Origin: Candidatus Altimarinota bacterium
GTDB lineage: Bacteria > Patescibacteriota > Gracilibacteria > BD1-5 > UBA6164
Length of the DNA stretch: 64,000 bases
NCBI GenBank assembly: GCA_028713225.1
Contig: JAQTOS010000004.1
Location: 62,001-126,000, forward strand
Reading direction: 5' to 3'
The notes below the pieces were generated by a model that was given only the letters and a program-made list of their open reading frames with translations, was not told where the DNA came from and did no database searches. A program made the translations under genes and the position numbers. Numbering within the stretch: the first letter of the stretch is position 1; each line of letters begins with the position of its first letter. Below, one piece after another: positions 40,310-52,774 of the stretch.

Positions 40310-42766
40310 TTATTTTTTATTATTTGCAAATGCTTCCATTTTCTTTTCTTTTTCTTTTTCTTTTTTATCCTTAAAATCTTTTAATCTTTTTGCTTCTATT
40401 TCTTCTCGTTTATCTATTTCTTCCATCATTTGGTTTATCTTAGAAACAACGAATTCTCTAGGTTTAGCATATTTTTCACGACTAACTTTTAGAATTTTAT
40501 CATATCTAGTTTTAAATATTTCTGGATCTGTTTTATATGGACTATAAGTATCAGCTGAAAATACTTTTGATGGCATACCATCAATTAAAAGTTTTGTATA
40601 AACTGAATATTTTCTCAAATTTGTCAGATCATCAGTAGAAACAACATCAGCTCATAAAACTTCTTTAAGAATTGAAGCATCATGATAACCAACTTGAAAT
40701 GAAACTATAGATCAGACATTACCAAAAACTGCTCATCTAACATTTTCTGTCATTTGGTCAATATATTGGTTTGCCATAACTAAATTCAACTTATATTTTC
40801 TGGCTTCAGAAAGTATCGTAGCAAAAGAATCAGTTGCAAAGTTTTGAAATTCATCTACATAAAGATAAAAATCTACTCTGTCTTTTTCCGGAATATCAGC
40901 TCTACTCATGGCTTCCATTTGGAATTTTGTTACCATCATCGAACCAAGTAAACTTGAAGCATCTTCTCAGATTTTTCATTTTGATAGATTTATGATAACA
41001 ATTTTTTGGTTATCCATAGCCCATCTAAGAGAAAAAGTATTTTTAGTTTGCCCTAAAATATTTCTCAAAATTGTACTTGATAAAAATTGTCATACTTTGT
41101 TTAATATTGGTCCAGCTGCTTCTACCTTTTGATTTGGAGCCATTTTATCAAATTCCCCTGTCCAAAATTTCTTTACAATTGGATCTTTTATTTTTTCTAC
41201 TACTTTTTTTCTATAAACTTCTGAAGTCAGCATCAAAGGAATAGACATCAAAGTTGAATTTGGATATTCCAGAAGTGCCAAAATCGTATTTCTCAAAATA
41301 TGCTCTAGTCTTGGCCCCCAAGAATCAAACATTTTTTTAAATATACTTACGATTCCTGATGCAACAAGAGATCTATGTTCTTCTTTTACATCTTCAAGCA
41401 TGTTAAATGCAATTGGGAAATTTACATCCGATGGATCAAAAATAATTACCGAATTTGTTCTTTCTTTTGGGATTAAACCTAAAATATTCTCAGCCAAATC
41501 TCCATGAGGATCTATAACTGCAACTCATCTTCATTTATTAATATCATCAACTATCATATTTTCTAGAAGTGTAGATTTACCCATTCAGGTCTTTCACAAG
41601 ATATACATATGTCTTCTTCTATCATTTGGCCCGATTCAGAAATCCAAGTTAGATCATCTGAAATTCGTTTTTCAAATTGGAGTTAAATCATTTCAAGTTT
41701 TCAAAAGTGGAACATTTGAAGGTGGTTCAAAAAGTCTAGATGAAACCCAATTTATACTTGGAGTTTTTACATAACTTGTAGGTAAATGAACCAAAGCCGC
41801 TAATTCCTGAGTATTTAAAATAAAATCATTTTTAGCTACTCTTTGTTTAACTTCTTTTATAAATTCTAGGTCACGACTTACATTTGTAACTTTAAAAGTA
41901 TTTTTCGCATCATAAACTGCCAAAGTTGAAGCAATTTCTTTTATATCAAACTTAGATTGCAAAGTATCTTCTGAAGCACAAATTATATTTATACTAGCAG
42001 AATAACCAGGACTTCCTAATTTTTCAGCAAAATATCTTGGCAATTCTGGATTTTCATTTGTTTTATCATCTTTTTTAGAATCGTCTCATTCTTTAGGTTC
42101 TTCTTCTTTTTTCTTAAAAAAGGATGCAAAAATAGTTCAAACAAAAGAGAATGGCCATAAAAATGGTTTATAATATTTATAATTTGGACTAAGTAAAAAT
42201 TTCTTAGCAAAATTTGGTAGATTCCCTGAAATAATTGGAATTATCTTTTTAGCTTGCTTTTTCCAATCATCATCCCAAATAGGAGAAAAATTTACTTGAA
42301 AAATATTTACTCAACTAATTGAAATTTTATTTAATCATGAAGTAATAGAAGAAAATGGGTCCATAACTCATTTTTCTCCTGATGATTCAAAATCACTATA
42401 AATTTTTAGTGGATATAAATAATGTTTTTTTTCTGAAATTTGTCCTACTGTTATTAGATTATCAGGCAGACTTTGCATATAATCTTTTTCTAGTTCATTT
42501 ATCTCAACATTTGAATAATGAGCATAAATCTGATTTTTTATGAAATTTTTATATGAGTTTGGTACGACTAAGAAGAATCTAATTTTATTCCCAACTTTTG
42601 CTATTTCAAAAGAAAAATTTGGTCTTTCTGGACTAAATGTTTTAAATAATGTTTTCTTCTTTGATTCAAGTAATTTATGCACAACAAGAAGCACTTGCTC
42701 AAAAGCAATTGCTCATTTCTCATTATTTTTATCTACAAGTATTTCTAAAACTACTCTCTTTTGCAT
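40310..42766 (-). CDS. TraG/VirD4-like ATPase, second copy
   Basis: The 818 residues are paralogous to the gene at 9327: NKIRFFLVVPNSYKNFIKNQ in the N-terminal half, MYILGKTGMGKSTLLENMIV (Walker A, about residue 395), VIDPHGDLAENILGLIP, FYLYVDEFQNFATDS (Walker B, about residue 645), and a Lys/Glu-rich coiled tail. A central hydrophobic stretch (FLWPFSFVGTIFASFF) could anchor it; the N-terminal helix of the other copy is missing. Two variants suggest two partners or substrates. Upstream gene at 42845 encodes a membrane protein on the same strand. Confidence 0.85.
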
Positions 42767-42844
42767 AAATTATATTTTTGTTTTTAGTATCTTCTCTCTT
42801 ATTTTATCAGTTTTTTAACTTTTTAGCAAATTTTTGATGATTTT

Positions 42845-43288
42845 TTAGTTAAATTTATCAAGTAAAGCAAAAAGTTCTTTTTCAAACTCTATAGATTTTT
42901 TATTTAAAAGTTTTTCATCTATATCAGAAATATCATGAGCTAGCTTATTTCTAAGTTTATGAAGTTCCCATATATGATTTATATTGTCAATTTCTGATGG
43001 ATGTTTTTTTAAAATATCTGCAAATGTTCAACTATATCAAACCTCTTTAAGTATTGTATGGTAAAATTTATCATATTCTAGAATTTTTTCTCTTCGCGAA
43101 AAAGATGGGTTAGAATACTTTTTGATTCTATCCAAAAACATTTTTTGTTTATCTTCATCTAATTTTTTTTTGAATTTTGCTTTAAAATAATAAACTAAAA
43201 TTATAGCTAAAATGAAGAAAATAAAAATCCACAGAAACAAATTATAGGCAATATAAAGCAAAAATTCAGTGAAAAATATATAAAGCAT
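42845..43288 (-). CDS. Unknown single-pass membrane protein (147 aa)
   Basis: An N-terminal helix (about residues 5-37, FLLYIAYNLFLWIFIFFILA) is followed by a basic, helical cytoplasmic domain (FKAKFKKKLDEDKQKMFLDR, then LHKLRNKLAHDISDID). 78 bases upstream of the TraG-like gene; it may be its membrane partner, by context only. Confidence 0.6.
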
Positions 43289-43354
43289 TTGTAATATAAA
43301 TTTAATATAATAATTTTAGCTATAGTAACGCTATAAAGTCTTTTTGCAAATTTT

Positions 43355-43383
43355 TTGACAAACTAAAAGTATTTATATATAAT
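43355..43383 (+). promoter_or_regulatory. Promoter of the type IV pilin gene
   Basis: Consensus TTGACA (43355-43360) and TATAAT (43378-43383), spacing 17: the best promoter in front of a UGA-containing gene here. Confidence 0.8.
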
Positions 43384-43416
43384 CAGGATACTTTATATAT
43401 TTAATTTTTTATAAAT

Positions 43417-44070
43417 ATGGTTTTAGGAAAAATACAAACAGCTTCTAAAAAAGCATTTACTCTTATAGAATTACTTGTAGTTATAACTATTATTGGTATT
43501 CTAGCAACTGGTGCTGTCGCTATTTATACATCTCAAATACAAAAAGCAAGAGATACAACTAGAATAAATGACTTAGAAGCATTAAAATCATGAGTAGAAC
43601 AATTTTATCAAGATAACTCAGAATATCCTTCTACAGATATATCTTGAACATATTGAAAATATCTAACAGGTATAACATTATATACTCCTAAATTACCTAA
43701 AGATCCTAAAAGTGGTCAAGTATGTGGTAAATGAACAAACACAGACGCTACAGCTTGTGATTACATGTATGCAGTATCTTCTGATAATAATGGAATACTA
43801 CTATGAGAATACAAAATATCTACAGCATTTGAAAATGATGGAAATATTACATCAAAAGCTGTAAATGATTGAGGAAATTCTACAGCATTGACTGGAGAAA
43901 AAAATAGATATGAAGTATGATTAGATATATCTGATGCTAAAAGTACAATTTGTGATAGAGATGCGAAAATGCCAGTTTCTGCTTGAGTTTCTGCTATAGC
44001 TACTACTAATTGTAAAACTGCAATATCTAACACTAATGGAAATGGTACACTAATGATATCTTGAAATTAG
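43417..44070 (+). CDS. Type IV pilin / pseudopilin
   Basis: The 217 residues have a short basic leader ending KKA, then AFTLIELLVVITIIGIL, the class III signal: prepilin peptidase would cut before Phe and methylate it, and Glu5 is present. The long N-terminal helix is followed by a globular domain with four Cys (VCGK, ACDY, ICDR, NCKT), likely two disulfides. UGA supplies many glycines in this domain. Strong promoter and terminator: probably a major pilin, monocistronic. No pilus-assembly gene is in the window. Confidence 0.88.
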
Positions 44071-44086
44071 TATTTAAATAAATAAA

Positions 44087-44117
44087 AAAGAAAGATTTTA
44101 AAATCTTTCTTTTTTAT
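44087..44117. terminator. Bidirectional terminator
   Basis: The stem AAAAAAGAAAGATTTT / AAAATCTTTCTTTTTT lies between the pilin and a convergent gene. Confidence 0.85.
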
Positions 44118-44121
44118 TTAT

Positions 44122-45108
44122 TTAAAATTCTGAAGTCTTCTGACTATAACTTATACTTATAAAATCTATGTCATAAACTTGACTTAGAATCATAGAATGA
44201 AGTCTCATAGATATACATAAATCTATGAGATTTTTTTTATATACTTCATAAGTTTCCTGCATAGAATTTGTAATACTTACTTTTTCTCTTAGAAATTGTT
44301 TCAAAAATTCATAGTCATTTGCAAGTATATCAGTCTCATGAAAACTATGTGGAAGCAAAATAACTTCTCAGCCACTTGAAATAATAAAATCAATTAGTGA
44401 ATTTATTTTATCAAGTTCATTTTCCATTTTTCAGCTTCTAAAAGCAAGTCATACTTTCTTCCCTGCAAAATCTATTTGTTTAAATTTTTCTATTTCAAAA
44501 TTTGAAGCTTCAAGTTTCAGAAGTGGAGGTTTGAATTTTTCTTTTTTTCAGTTGTCAGAAAAAACAGGGTCAGCTATAATCTCAGATTTTATTCAAATAC
44601 TTTTTAAAAGTTCAAATGAATATTTATTTCTAACATAGATTTCTTTAGCAGGAGAAAAAATTTGTTTAACAAGTTCTAGATTCTTACTATCTTGTGCAAC
44701 TTCTATACTTACTCAGAAAAATATTATATCTTTTTTATAATACTCAGCCATTTTTACTCTAAAAAGCCACTGAGCTAGAGGATTTCAAACAGATTGAATT
44801 TCTAAGTCATAAATTATTCATCCTCATCAAATCACTACTTTGTCTGATGATTTAATAATTTTAGAAAAAGTAATAAAATTTTTAATATTTCTTAGTATAT
44901 TTCTTGGATTTTTGATTCAAATAGGAAAATATTCTCTGTATTCTACAAAAGAATCCTCAAAAAAAAGATTTTCTGTATCATAAGTAAAAACTTTAAAATT
45001 TATAAAATTGGAATTATATTTTTCTCTTAGTAATTCAATTTCATTTTTCAGAATTAGTTCATCTCCCAAATTTTGGCATCAAACAGACATTAAAATTGCT
45101 ATATTCAT
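44122..45108 (-). CDS. Polysaccharide pyruvyl transferase family protein
   Basis: The 328 residues match the CsaB/WcaK family: SVGCQNLGDELILKNEIELL at the N-terminus, VVIGGGGIIYDLEIQSVGNP, FGVSIEV, YVRNKYSFELLKSIGIKSEI, IADPVFSD and the C-terminal CISMRLHSMILSQVYDIDF. Such enzymes put pyruvate on cell-surface polysaccharide, which in some bacteria anchors S-layer proteins. The GGGG run contains UGA codons. Confidence 0.85.
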
Positions 45109-45186
45109 ATTTACTTCATTTTATTTTGTAGAAAAGTGATTTTTGAGTATATTATAGGCAAAAAGTTTAAAAGTAAATAAAAAAGA

Positions 45187-46476
45187 ATGAATATAATACT
45201 AACAACAATAGCTTGAGTAGAAGCACTTGCAAAAAAAGAAGTAGAAAAACTTGGTTTTGAGATAATAGAAGTAAAAGATAAACTAATAAAAATCAAATGA
45301 GATTTTCAAGAAGTGGCTATGCTAAACCTTTGGTCTAGAGTTGCAAATAAAGTTTATATAGAACTAGCTTGTAAAAAAGTAGATAGTTTCGATGATTTAT
45401 TTGATTTAGTTTCATCAGTTGACTGGAAATATTATATCAGAGATTATAATCCAATTATAGTAAATGCTGCAACAACTAGATCTAGTTTAGAATCAGAAAA
45501 AACAATACAATCAATTACAAAAAAAGCAATTGTAAAACAACTTTCTGGAGATGCTATCAGACAAGAATTATATAATATTCCTGAAATAAGCATACTTGTT
45601 TTGATAATAGATTGAGAAGCAAAAATCATGTTAAATACTACATGAGAAGCACTTCATAAAAGATGATATAGAGAAAATGCTCTTGAGGCACCAATAAAAG
45701 AATCTATGGCTGCAAGTTTAGTTTTGTTATCTAACTGGAGTTTTAAAGAAAATTTTTATGATCCATTTTGTGGAAGTGGAACAATTGCTATTGAAGCGGC
45801 ACTTATTGCTAGAAATATAGCACCATGACTTCATAGAAGATTTGCTTTTGAAAAATTTGCTTGGTTTCCAAAACATTATATAGAAAATGCTGTAAAAGAT
45901 GCAGAAGACAAAATAATAAGAGATAAAAAATATTCTATTTTTGCATCAGATATCAATCCTGAAGCTATAGAAATAGCTAGAGATAATGCTAGAAGAGCTT
46001 GAGTAATTGATACTATTAGATTCAAAGTTGCTGATATCAGAGATTTTGTAGAAAATAGTAGAGCTGTAGATGAATATAGAAAAGAAAAAGAATCTGCAAA
46101 AATAGAATTCAAAAAAGCTTGAGAAGTAGAAACAAGTGAAACTAAAGTAGAAGAAAAAAGAAATTTCTTAGCAAAATATGAAGAAAAAAGCAGATATTCT
46201 GTTGATGGAGAAGAAGAAAGTTTGACTGGAACTTTGGTTTCAAATCCACCTTATGGGCTTAGACTAGATCAAGATGATATATATGAAATTCATGATACGA
46301 TAAACACAATTTTCAAAACAAACAAAAAATTGAAAGGTTGAATTATCACTTCTTTTGAAGAATTTGATAAAATCATTATGAAGAAATTTTGGAAAACAAG
46401 AAAATTATATAACTGAAGAGAACTTTGTTATTTCTATAGCAAAGCAAATGATAATTCTAGAGGTTATAGAAGATAA
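45187..46476 (+). CDS. THUMP-domain RNA methyltransferase (RlmL/RlmK-N type)
   Basis: The 429 residues have an N-terminal THUMP-like RNA-binding part ([20 protein letters not shown]) and a Rossmann methyltransferase: [20 protein letters not shown] (SAM site), [26 protein letters not shown], and SNPPYGLRL (catalytic NPPY, N2-guanine type). A charged insert of about 45 residues separates the ADIRDF and NPPY motifs. It probably methylates 23S rRNA. It does not carry the second RlmK domain of E. coli RlmL. Confidence 0.88.
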
Positions 46477-46517
46477 AAAGTAGAGATAAGGCAATGCCTT
46501 ATCTCTACTTTTTTTGG
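46477..46517. terminator. Strong bidirectional terminator
   Basis: An 18-pair stem (AAAGTAGAGATAAGGCA / TGCCTTATCTCTACTTT) ends in seven T. Confidence 0.9.
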
Positions 46518-46572
46518 AACGAAAATATTCGTTCCCTACAGGTTTTTAATGGAATGATGCAATCGTTCCCTA
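46518..46572. repeat. Palindromic GGAACG elements
   Basis: An inverted repeat GGAACGAA-N4-TTCGTTCC is followed within 30 bases by a second CGTTCCCTAC (46533-46543 and 46563-46573). This GC-richer 60 bp stands out from its surroundings and looks like a REP-type repeat unit. No gene is in it. Confidence 0.5.
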
Positions 46573-46577
46573 CGTTT

Positions 46578-48203
46578 TTATTTCAAATATTTCTTAAATA
46601 AATAAGTTCTGGAAATATTATCTTTTGAATTATTACAAGAATAATTTTTATAATACTCTAAATTAAATGAGAATATATTTGAACTAAAAAATCATAAATC
46701 GAGAGATTTTATTGGAGTATTCAGCATATAATCAGAATATTTATTATAAGCAATGTGAGAAAAATCAAATACTTGTAAAGGTGAATCTGAAATATAATTT
46801 CAATTTAAATCTATAGTTTTTATTTTTCTCTCTAAAAAGTCTGAAAATATAATATTTGTTCAATCAAATTTTATTCAAGTTGGATAAGATAATCATCCAG
46901 TTATTACTTTCAAAATATTATCTGATTTTGTAAGAATATTATTATCACTTTGTGTAAAATATGGGAAATTTTCAGTCCAAGTACTAGTTCCTGATAAAGT
47001 CATATTCACAAAATAATTTCAAGTTGAGGCAAAAGATGTAGGCAAAGAATTTATATTTACCTGATAAGAAGTTCCAGGATTAAAGGTATTTGCAGTTCAA
47101 AAAGTATATTTCAAAGTTATTCAAGTAGAAACTGTTCAAGCAGTATTTGAAATATTTGTAAAAGAAAAACTTGGAGTTCCTGTTATATTTATAGGACTTG
47201 CTAAATTATTTCCAGAATAGAATTTTAAAAGTAAATCTGTAATTCAAGTTATATTTTGATTTATGTTCAAATTTATATTCAAATTTGGATTAGAAATAGA
47301 ACTTTTACTTGAATAAGATAAAATTTCTCCAGCACCAGAATTCGCAATATAAAGAGTTTTAGATGCTGAATCATAATAAAGGCCTGTTGGTTCACGAATT
47401 CAATCTTCCCTATTTAAAAGTTCTGAAACAATTCAACCTGAAACATATAAAATTCTATTGTTTAAAGTATCTGCTATAAAAAGTATATTATCTCAAAAAG
47501 CTAATCAAGTTGGATTATTCAAACTATTTAAATCAGATCCAAAATTTCCTGGTTTTCAAGCTACAATTACAGGAGCAATATTAGTATTAGTTTTATCAAA
47601 TTTCAAAACTGTATTATTCAAAGTATCTGAAACATACATATCAGTTCAATTGATTATTAAATCAGTTGGACCAAAATAAGTTCAAGTAAATGCAATTCAA
47701 GATTTTGAAATTATCCCAGAAAAAAATGAAGTTTTATAAGTTCCATCATCATAATTATATCCAGAAAATAAATCTGTATTAATTGACTCAAAAGGAACAA
47801 AATTTTTTATAATAAGATGATTAGTTGAATCATTATCAGTTCCCGAACAATAAGTTCCTGTAAAACTTTGTTCTCAAATATAAGCAAATCATCATACAGA
47901 ATATGATTTATCTAACTTAAATAAAGCTCCAGTAGAATTAGTAAATCAAGTTAAATATTTATTTGCAGAAGATAAGGTATTAGAAAAAATAGATTTAAAA
48001 TCATTAAAGTCAGAATTAGTATCAACTATATTTTTTTGTAAAGTTATATTTTTGACTCAATCAGTTACAAACATACTTATAGAAACCATCAAGACTATTG
48101 CCAAACTTATAGAAACCAAAAGTTCAACTAGAGTAAAGGCAGATTTATTTTTTGTATTTCGTAGAGACGTATTGCAATACGTCTCTACATTTTTATTTTT
48201 CAT
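46578..48203 (-). CDS. Prepilin-like protein with NHL repeats
   Basis: The 541 residues combine a class III (type IV pilin) signal, SAFTLVELLVSISLAIVLMV at about residues 24-43, with a beta-propeller-like body: NNPTGLAFGDNILFIADTLN and a second REPTGLYYDSASKTLYIANS are typical NHL blades, and DMYVSDTLNNTVLKFDK another. It is probably exposed on the surface in a pilus or pseudopilus. The leader is unusually long and is partly encoded by a 28-bp perfect palindrome. UGA gives many glycines. Cotranscribed with the HolB-like gene four bases upstream. Confidence 0.8.
48161..48188. repeat. Perfect 28-bp palindrome inside the prepilin leader
   Basis: The arms are GTAGAGACGTATTG and CAATACGTCTCTAC. 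It lies in the coding sequence at codons 6-15 of the NHL prepilin and resembles REP-like palindromes seen in many draft bacterial genomes. Confidence 0.8.
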
Positions 48204-48207
48204 AATT

Positions 48208-48912
48208 TTAATCTTTAGTTTTTAATCTAAGAAGTATCTTATCAACCTGATATTTAGCAACAACTGGCTGAGAAATGATTTGATTTAATGTATTATAAAC
48301 AAGGTCTATATACTGAGTCAAAACTAAATTTTTCTCTATAAAATAGATAAAAGTTTGCAAGAAAAGTATATAATCATCTTTCTCTAGTTTCTCACGATAA
48401 AAATAAGAAAACAAATAAAAATCTTTTTCAAAATAGAAATTTTCCAAAAACATATAATATTTTTCATCAAAAACAGGAAGAAGAGTTTTCCCTGTTACAG
48501 TATGTTGAACTCTTGATAAAATAGTATCCAGGACTTTATTTTCACCAGAATTTGTTAAAAAAACTAGATTTCCAAAACCTGGTTCTTCTAGAAATTTCAG
48601 CATTGCATTTGATGATTCATCAGTAAGTCTAGAAATATTTTCAATTAAAAAAATTTGAAAAATTGAATTTGTTTTTATGAAACTTCTCTCCAAATAAGTT
48701 CTAATATCTTTTACTTTTATAGTTTCACTAGAATCTGAAATCTTGAATAAATTATTTTTATCTTCTCAAAAATGAGTAAAAATATCTGATATTAACTGAC
48801 TTACATCATAATTTAGTTTTTCTAAATCTGTTCAAGTAAACAAAAAAGGTGAAAGCTCTTCCCTATTTTTTATAGATTCTTCGATTTTTTGTATGATTTG
48901 CTCTTTTTGCAT
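48208..48912 (-). CDS. holB: DNA polymerase III delta' subunit-like clamp-loader protein
   Basis: The 234 residues contain the conserved central block of HolB/DnaX relatives: FQIFLIENISRLTDESSNAM, LKFLEEPGFGNLVFLTNSGE, and LDTILSRVQ (SRC-like arginine finger). No Walker A is found, as in delta'. It is shorter than usual (family often above 300), lacking the collar. It works in the clamp loader that puts the sliding clamp on DNA. Confidence 0.8.
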
Positions 48913-48974
48913 TTTTTTTGGATTTATATAATTTATTTTTCCTATTTTAAGCATAAAACAAAAAAAACAAAAAA

Positions 48975-49003
48975 AAATCTTTAATTTTAAAAATTAAAGA
49001 TTT
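48975..49003 (-). terminator. Terminator of the 83-residue gene
   Basis: The AT-only stem AAATCTTTAATTTT / AAAATTAAAGATTT, followed on the minus strand by a T-rich run. Confidence 0.6.
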
Positions 49004-49255
49004 TTAAGCTGACTCTTTTTGAGATGGATTATAGTTTGGATTATTTGTAGCTTTCATTCTTTCCTGTCTTAATGCTTCAACTAATCAAGAAGCATCTATC
49101 TCTCAACCTAGAATATAAGAAATAGCTCTAGTAAAATCTCAAAATATATTTTCATTTTTCAAACTAGGCAGAGTAGATAAAAGTTGTACATTAAAACCAT
49201 CCAATTGAGCTTGGATTTCGTTTTTAGCATTTAATGTATTTATTGCTTCAGCCAT
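49004..49255 (-). CDS. Unknown 83-residue soluble protein
   Basis: MAEAINTLNAKNEIQAQLDG at the start, a less polar middle (GDFTRAISYILGGEIDASGL) and a basic end. Helical. UGA codons encode three Gly, so it is of the native class. No family recognised. Confidence 0.6.
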
Positions 49256-49324
49256 ATTAAATTTGTTTAATTTCTTAATTTCATCTTTATTATAACACTT
49301 TTTCACTAATTTTGCAAAATATTT

Positions 49325-49352
49325 TTGACAAATACTTTTTTTTTCTTATAAA
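49325..49352 (+). promoter_or_regulatory. Promoter of the 49409 gene pair
   Basis: TTGACA (49325-49330) and TATAAA (49347-49352), spacing 16. Confidence 0.7.
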
Positions 49353-49408
49353 CAAAAGACTTTATCTTCTCCGAAAGGATAAATTAAGGGTAAAGAAAAG
49401 GATTAATC

Positions 49409-49768
49409 GTGGGACACAGAAGTACTTTTTTAGGAACTAATGCAGCAGTAATCAATCAAATGATTGCATGTGAAGCAGAATCAGGAAATAAAACAACTAT
49501 TGAAATGAAAGAAGCATTTGAAGCTCTTTCGTTAAAGGTTGAAAATATAACAACTTCCCCTCTACAACAAATCACTCTTACAATTGTTGATGATGGAAAC
49601 CTGATGAAAACCTTGAAAAAATATGATCTGATACATCCAAATGCAGGTAGTATTACCTATGGAGTAAAAGAACTAAAAAAATTGAAATTATCATTAAAAG
49701 ATATTTTTCAAAAACAGATCACAAATTTTTCAAAAAAAGAAGAAAAAAGCTTCGCCGCCAGTGCCTAA
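49409..49768 (+). CDS. Unknown 119-residue protein, GTG start, UGA-free class
   Basis: Starts with GTG (GHRSTFLGTN) eight bases after AAAGGA. The only ATGs in frame are well inside. Motifs: TNAAVINQMIACEAESGNKT, EAFEALSLKVENITTSPLQQ and a basic C-terminal end KKLKLSLKDIFQKQITNFSK. Probably helical; no family recognised. Six glycines are all GGN, TAA stop. A second small Shine-Dalgarno-led frame follows 39 bases later. Confidence 0.75.
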   Translation: MGHRSTFLGTNAAVINQMIACEAESGNKTTIEMKEAFEALSLKVENITTSPLQQITLTIVDDGNLMKTLKKYDLIHPNAGSITYGVKELKKLKLSLKDIFQKQITNFSKKEEKSFAASA

Positions 49769-49807
49769 AATCCCCACCAAACAAAAATCAACACAAAAGG
49801 ACATTTT

Positions 49808-49903
49808 ATGTCTAGAATTACATTACTCTTGCAAAAATTCAGCTCACTTACAAAAAAGTATCGTGATGCGAGTTGGGCAGAACTATCTTGTATGGGGCAC
49901 TAG
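49808..49903 (+). CDS. Micro-ORF of 31 residues, UGA-free class
   Basis: ATG follows AAAAGGACATTTT, a good Shine-Dalgarno site. The product (SRITLLLQKFSSLTKKYRDA, then SWAELSCMGH) would be a short amphipathic basic peptide. The TAG stop lies in the loop of the terminator stem, the same layout as at 8664 and 31307, which supports real translation. No homologue recognised. Confidence 0.55.
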   Translation: MSRITLLLQKFSSLTKKYRDASWAELSCMGH

Positions 49904-49917
49904 CCCCATCTTTTTTT
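49892..49917 (+). terminator. Terminator enclosing the micro-ORF stop
   Basis: The stem ATGGGGC / GCCCCAT, loop ACTA, followed by CTTTTTTT. Confidence 0.9.
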
Positions 49918-49933
49918 ATTTCAAAAACCAAAA

Positions 49934-49960
49934 TTAGCACCAAAGCATAAAATGTGCTAA
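49934..49960 (+). promoter_or_regulatory. CIRCE operator (HrcA site) of dnaK
   Basis: TTAGCAC (49934-49940) and GTGCTAA (49954-49960) are 13 bases apart, exactly the outer arms and geometry of CIRCE (TTAGCACTC-N9-GAGTGCTAA); the two inner pairs are not conserved. It lies seven bases before the -35 of dnaK, so HrcA should repress dnaK until heat shock. hrcA itself is not in the window. Confidence 0.85.
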
Positions 49961-49966
49961 AAAGAT

Positions 49967-49994
49967 TTGACAATAATTTTTTTCTGAATAGAAT
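49967..49994 (+). promoter_or_regulatory. dnaK promoter
   Basis: TTGACA (49967-49972) and TAGAAT (49989-49994), spacing 16, directly after the CIRCE element. Confidence 0.75.
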
Positions 49995-50002
49995 ATCTCC
50001 AA

Positions 50003-50058
50003 GCTTAGGGATAAAAGACTACAATAATATGATTTAATTAGTCGAACTTCCCTAGAGC
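50003..50058 (+). promoter_or_regulatory. Long hairpin in the dnaK leader
   Basis: Outer stem TTAGGGA (50005-50011) with TCCCTA (50049-50054) and inner GACTA (50017-50021) with TAGTC (50039-50043), about 45 bases before the ATG. It starts at about the transcript start. It could protect the 5' end or act as a weak thermosensor; no Shine-Dalgarno is hidden in it. Confidence 0.5.
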
Positions 50059-50102
50059 CTTAAAGAATTAACAAATATTTTATAATTTAATTAATTTTAC
50101 CC

Positions 50103-52010
<1,908 letters not shown>

Positions 52011-52017
52011 AGCTAAT

Positions 52018-52046
52018 AAATCCCGCGAATGCGGGATTTATTTTTG
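52018..52046 (+). terminator. dnaK terminator
   Basis: The stem AAATCCCGC / GCGGGATTT, loop GAAT, the same as at 19246, with T run. Confidence 0.88.
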
Positions 52047-52054
52047 TCTCAATA

Positions 52055-52097
52055 TTAAATTTATCTTAAATTTTTGGCTTATTTTAGAGAAAAAGTT
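52055..52097. repeat. 43-bp direct repeat, left copy
   Basis: Identical to 52775-52817. Begins TTAAATTTATCTTAAATTTT and ends GAGAAAAAGTT. It lies just after the dnaK terminator, upstream of the NYN gene. Confidence 0.9.
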
Positions 52098-52152
52098 TGA
52101 TTTTTATAGTTTTTTAAATATGGTGAAAATATTAGTTAATTTCTAAATTATT

Positions 52153-52659
52153 ATGGAAAATAAGAAACTAAATAATGTAGCTTTTATAGACTGACAAAAT
52201 TTACATTTATGAACAACAAATGAAAATTGGAAAATAGATTTTAGAAAATTTAGAATTTATTTAAAAGATAAATTTAAAGTAAATGAAGTCTATTTATTTT
52301 TAGGTTTTCTAGATGAAGACCAAGATAAAATGTATAGGAATTTACAAAAATCAGGTTATATTCTAGAATTCAGAGAGCATAATTCAAATATGAAATGAAA
52401 GAAAAAATGAAATGTAGATGTAGATATAGTTTTTGAAATTATGAGAAGATTAAAAGATGAAAAAGATTTTGATAATATTGTTTTAGTAACTTGAGATTGA
52501 GATTATATAAAATTAGTAAAATATCTAATTGAAAATCAAATACTTGAAAAAATACTTTTCCCAAATAATAAATATTCTTCTTTATATAAATCATTCAAAG
52601 ACAAATATTGAATGAATTTATCCCAAGATAGAGTAAAAGATTTAATAAAATATGAATAA
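52153..52659 (+). CDS. NYN-domain (PIN-like) ribonuclease, LabA/DUF88 type
   Basis: The 168 residues carry the acidic metal-site motifs of the fold: VAFIDGQNLH (Asp, residues 9-18), GNVDVDIVFEIMRRLKDEKD and NIVLVTGDGDYIKLVKYLIE (TGDGD). Family members are metal-dependent RNases or RNA-binding regulators. The Gly of IDGQN and of TGDGD are UGA. It is framed by two identical 43-bp direct repeats, so it may have arrived by duplication or insertion. Confidence 0.85.
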
Positions 52660-52774
52660 AAAAAGAGCCGTCCGGAAGCACTAGCACTTTTAGGAGACTC
52701 TTTTGTCGTGATACATAAGTATTATATAAATATTTTCTATAAAATCAATTTTTTTGATAAATTTTATATCAATC

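Noticed and set aside
52663-52710. Small RNA or terminator after the NYN gene
   Set aside because: The stem is imperfect and I could not find a consistent fold or promoter for a separate RNA.
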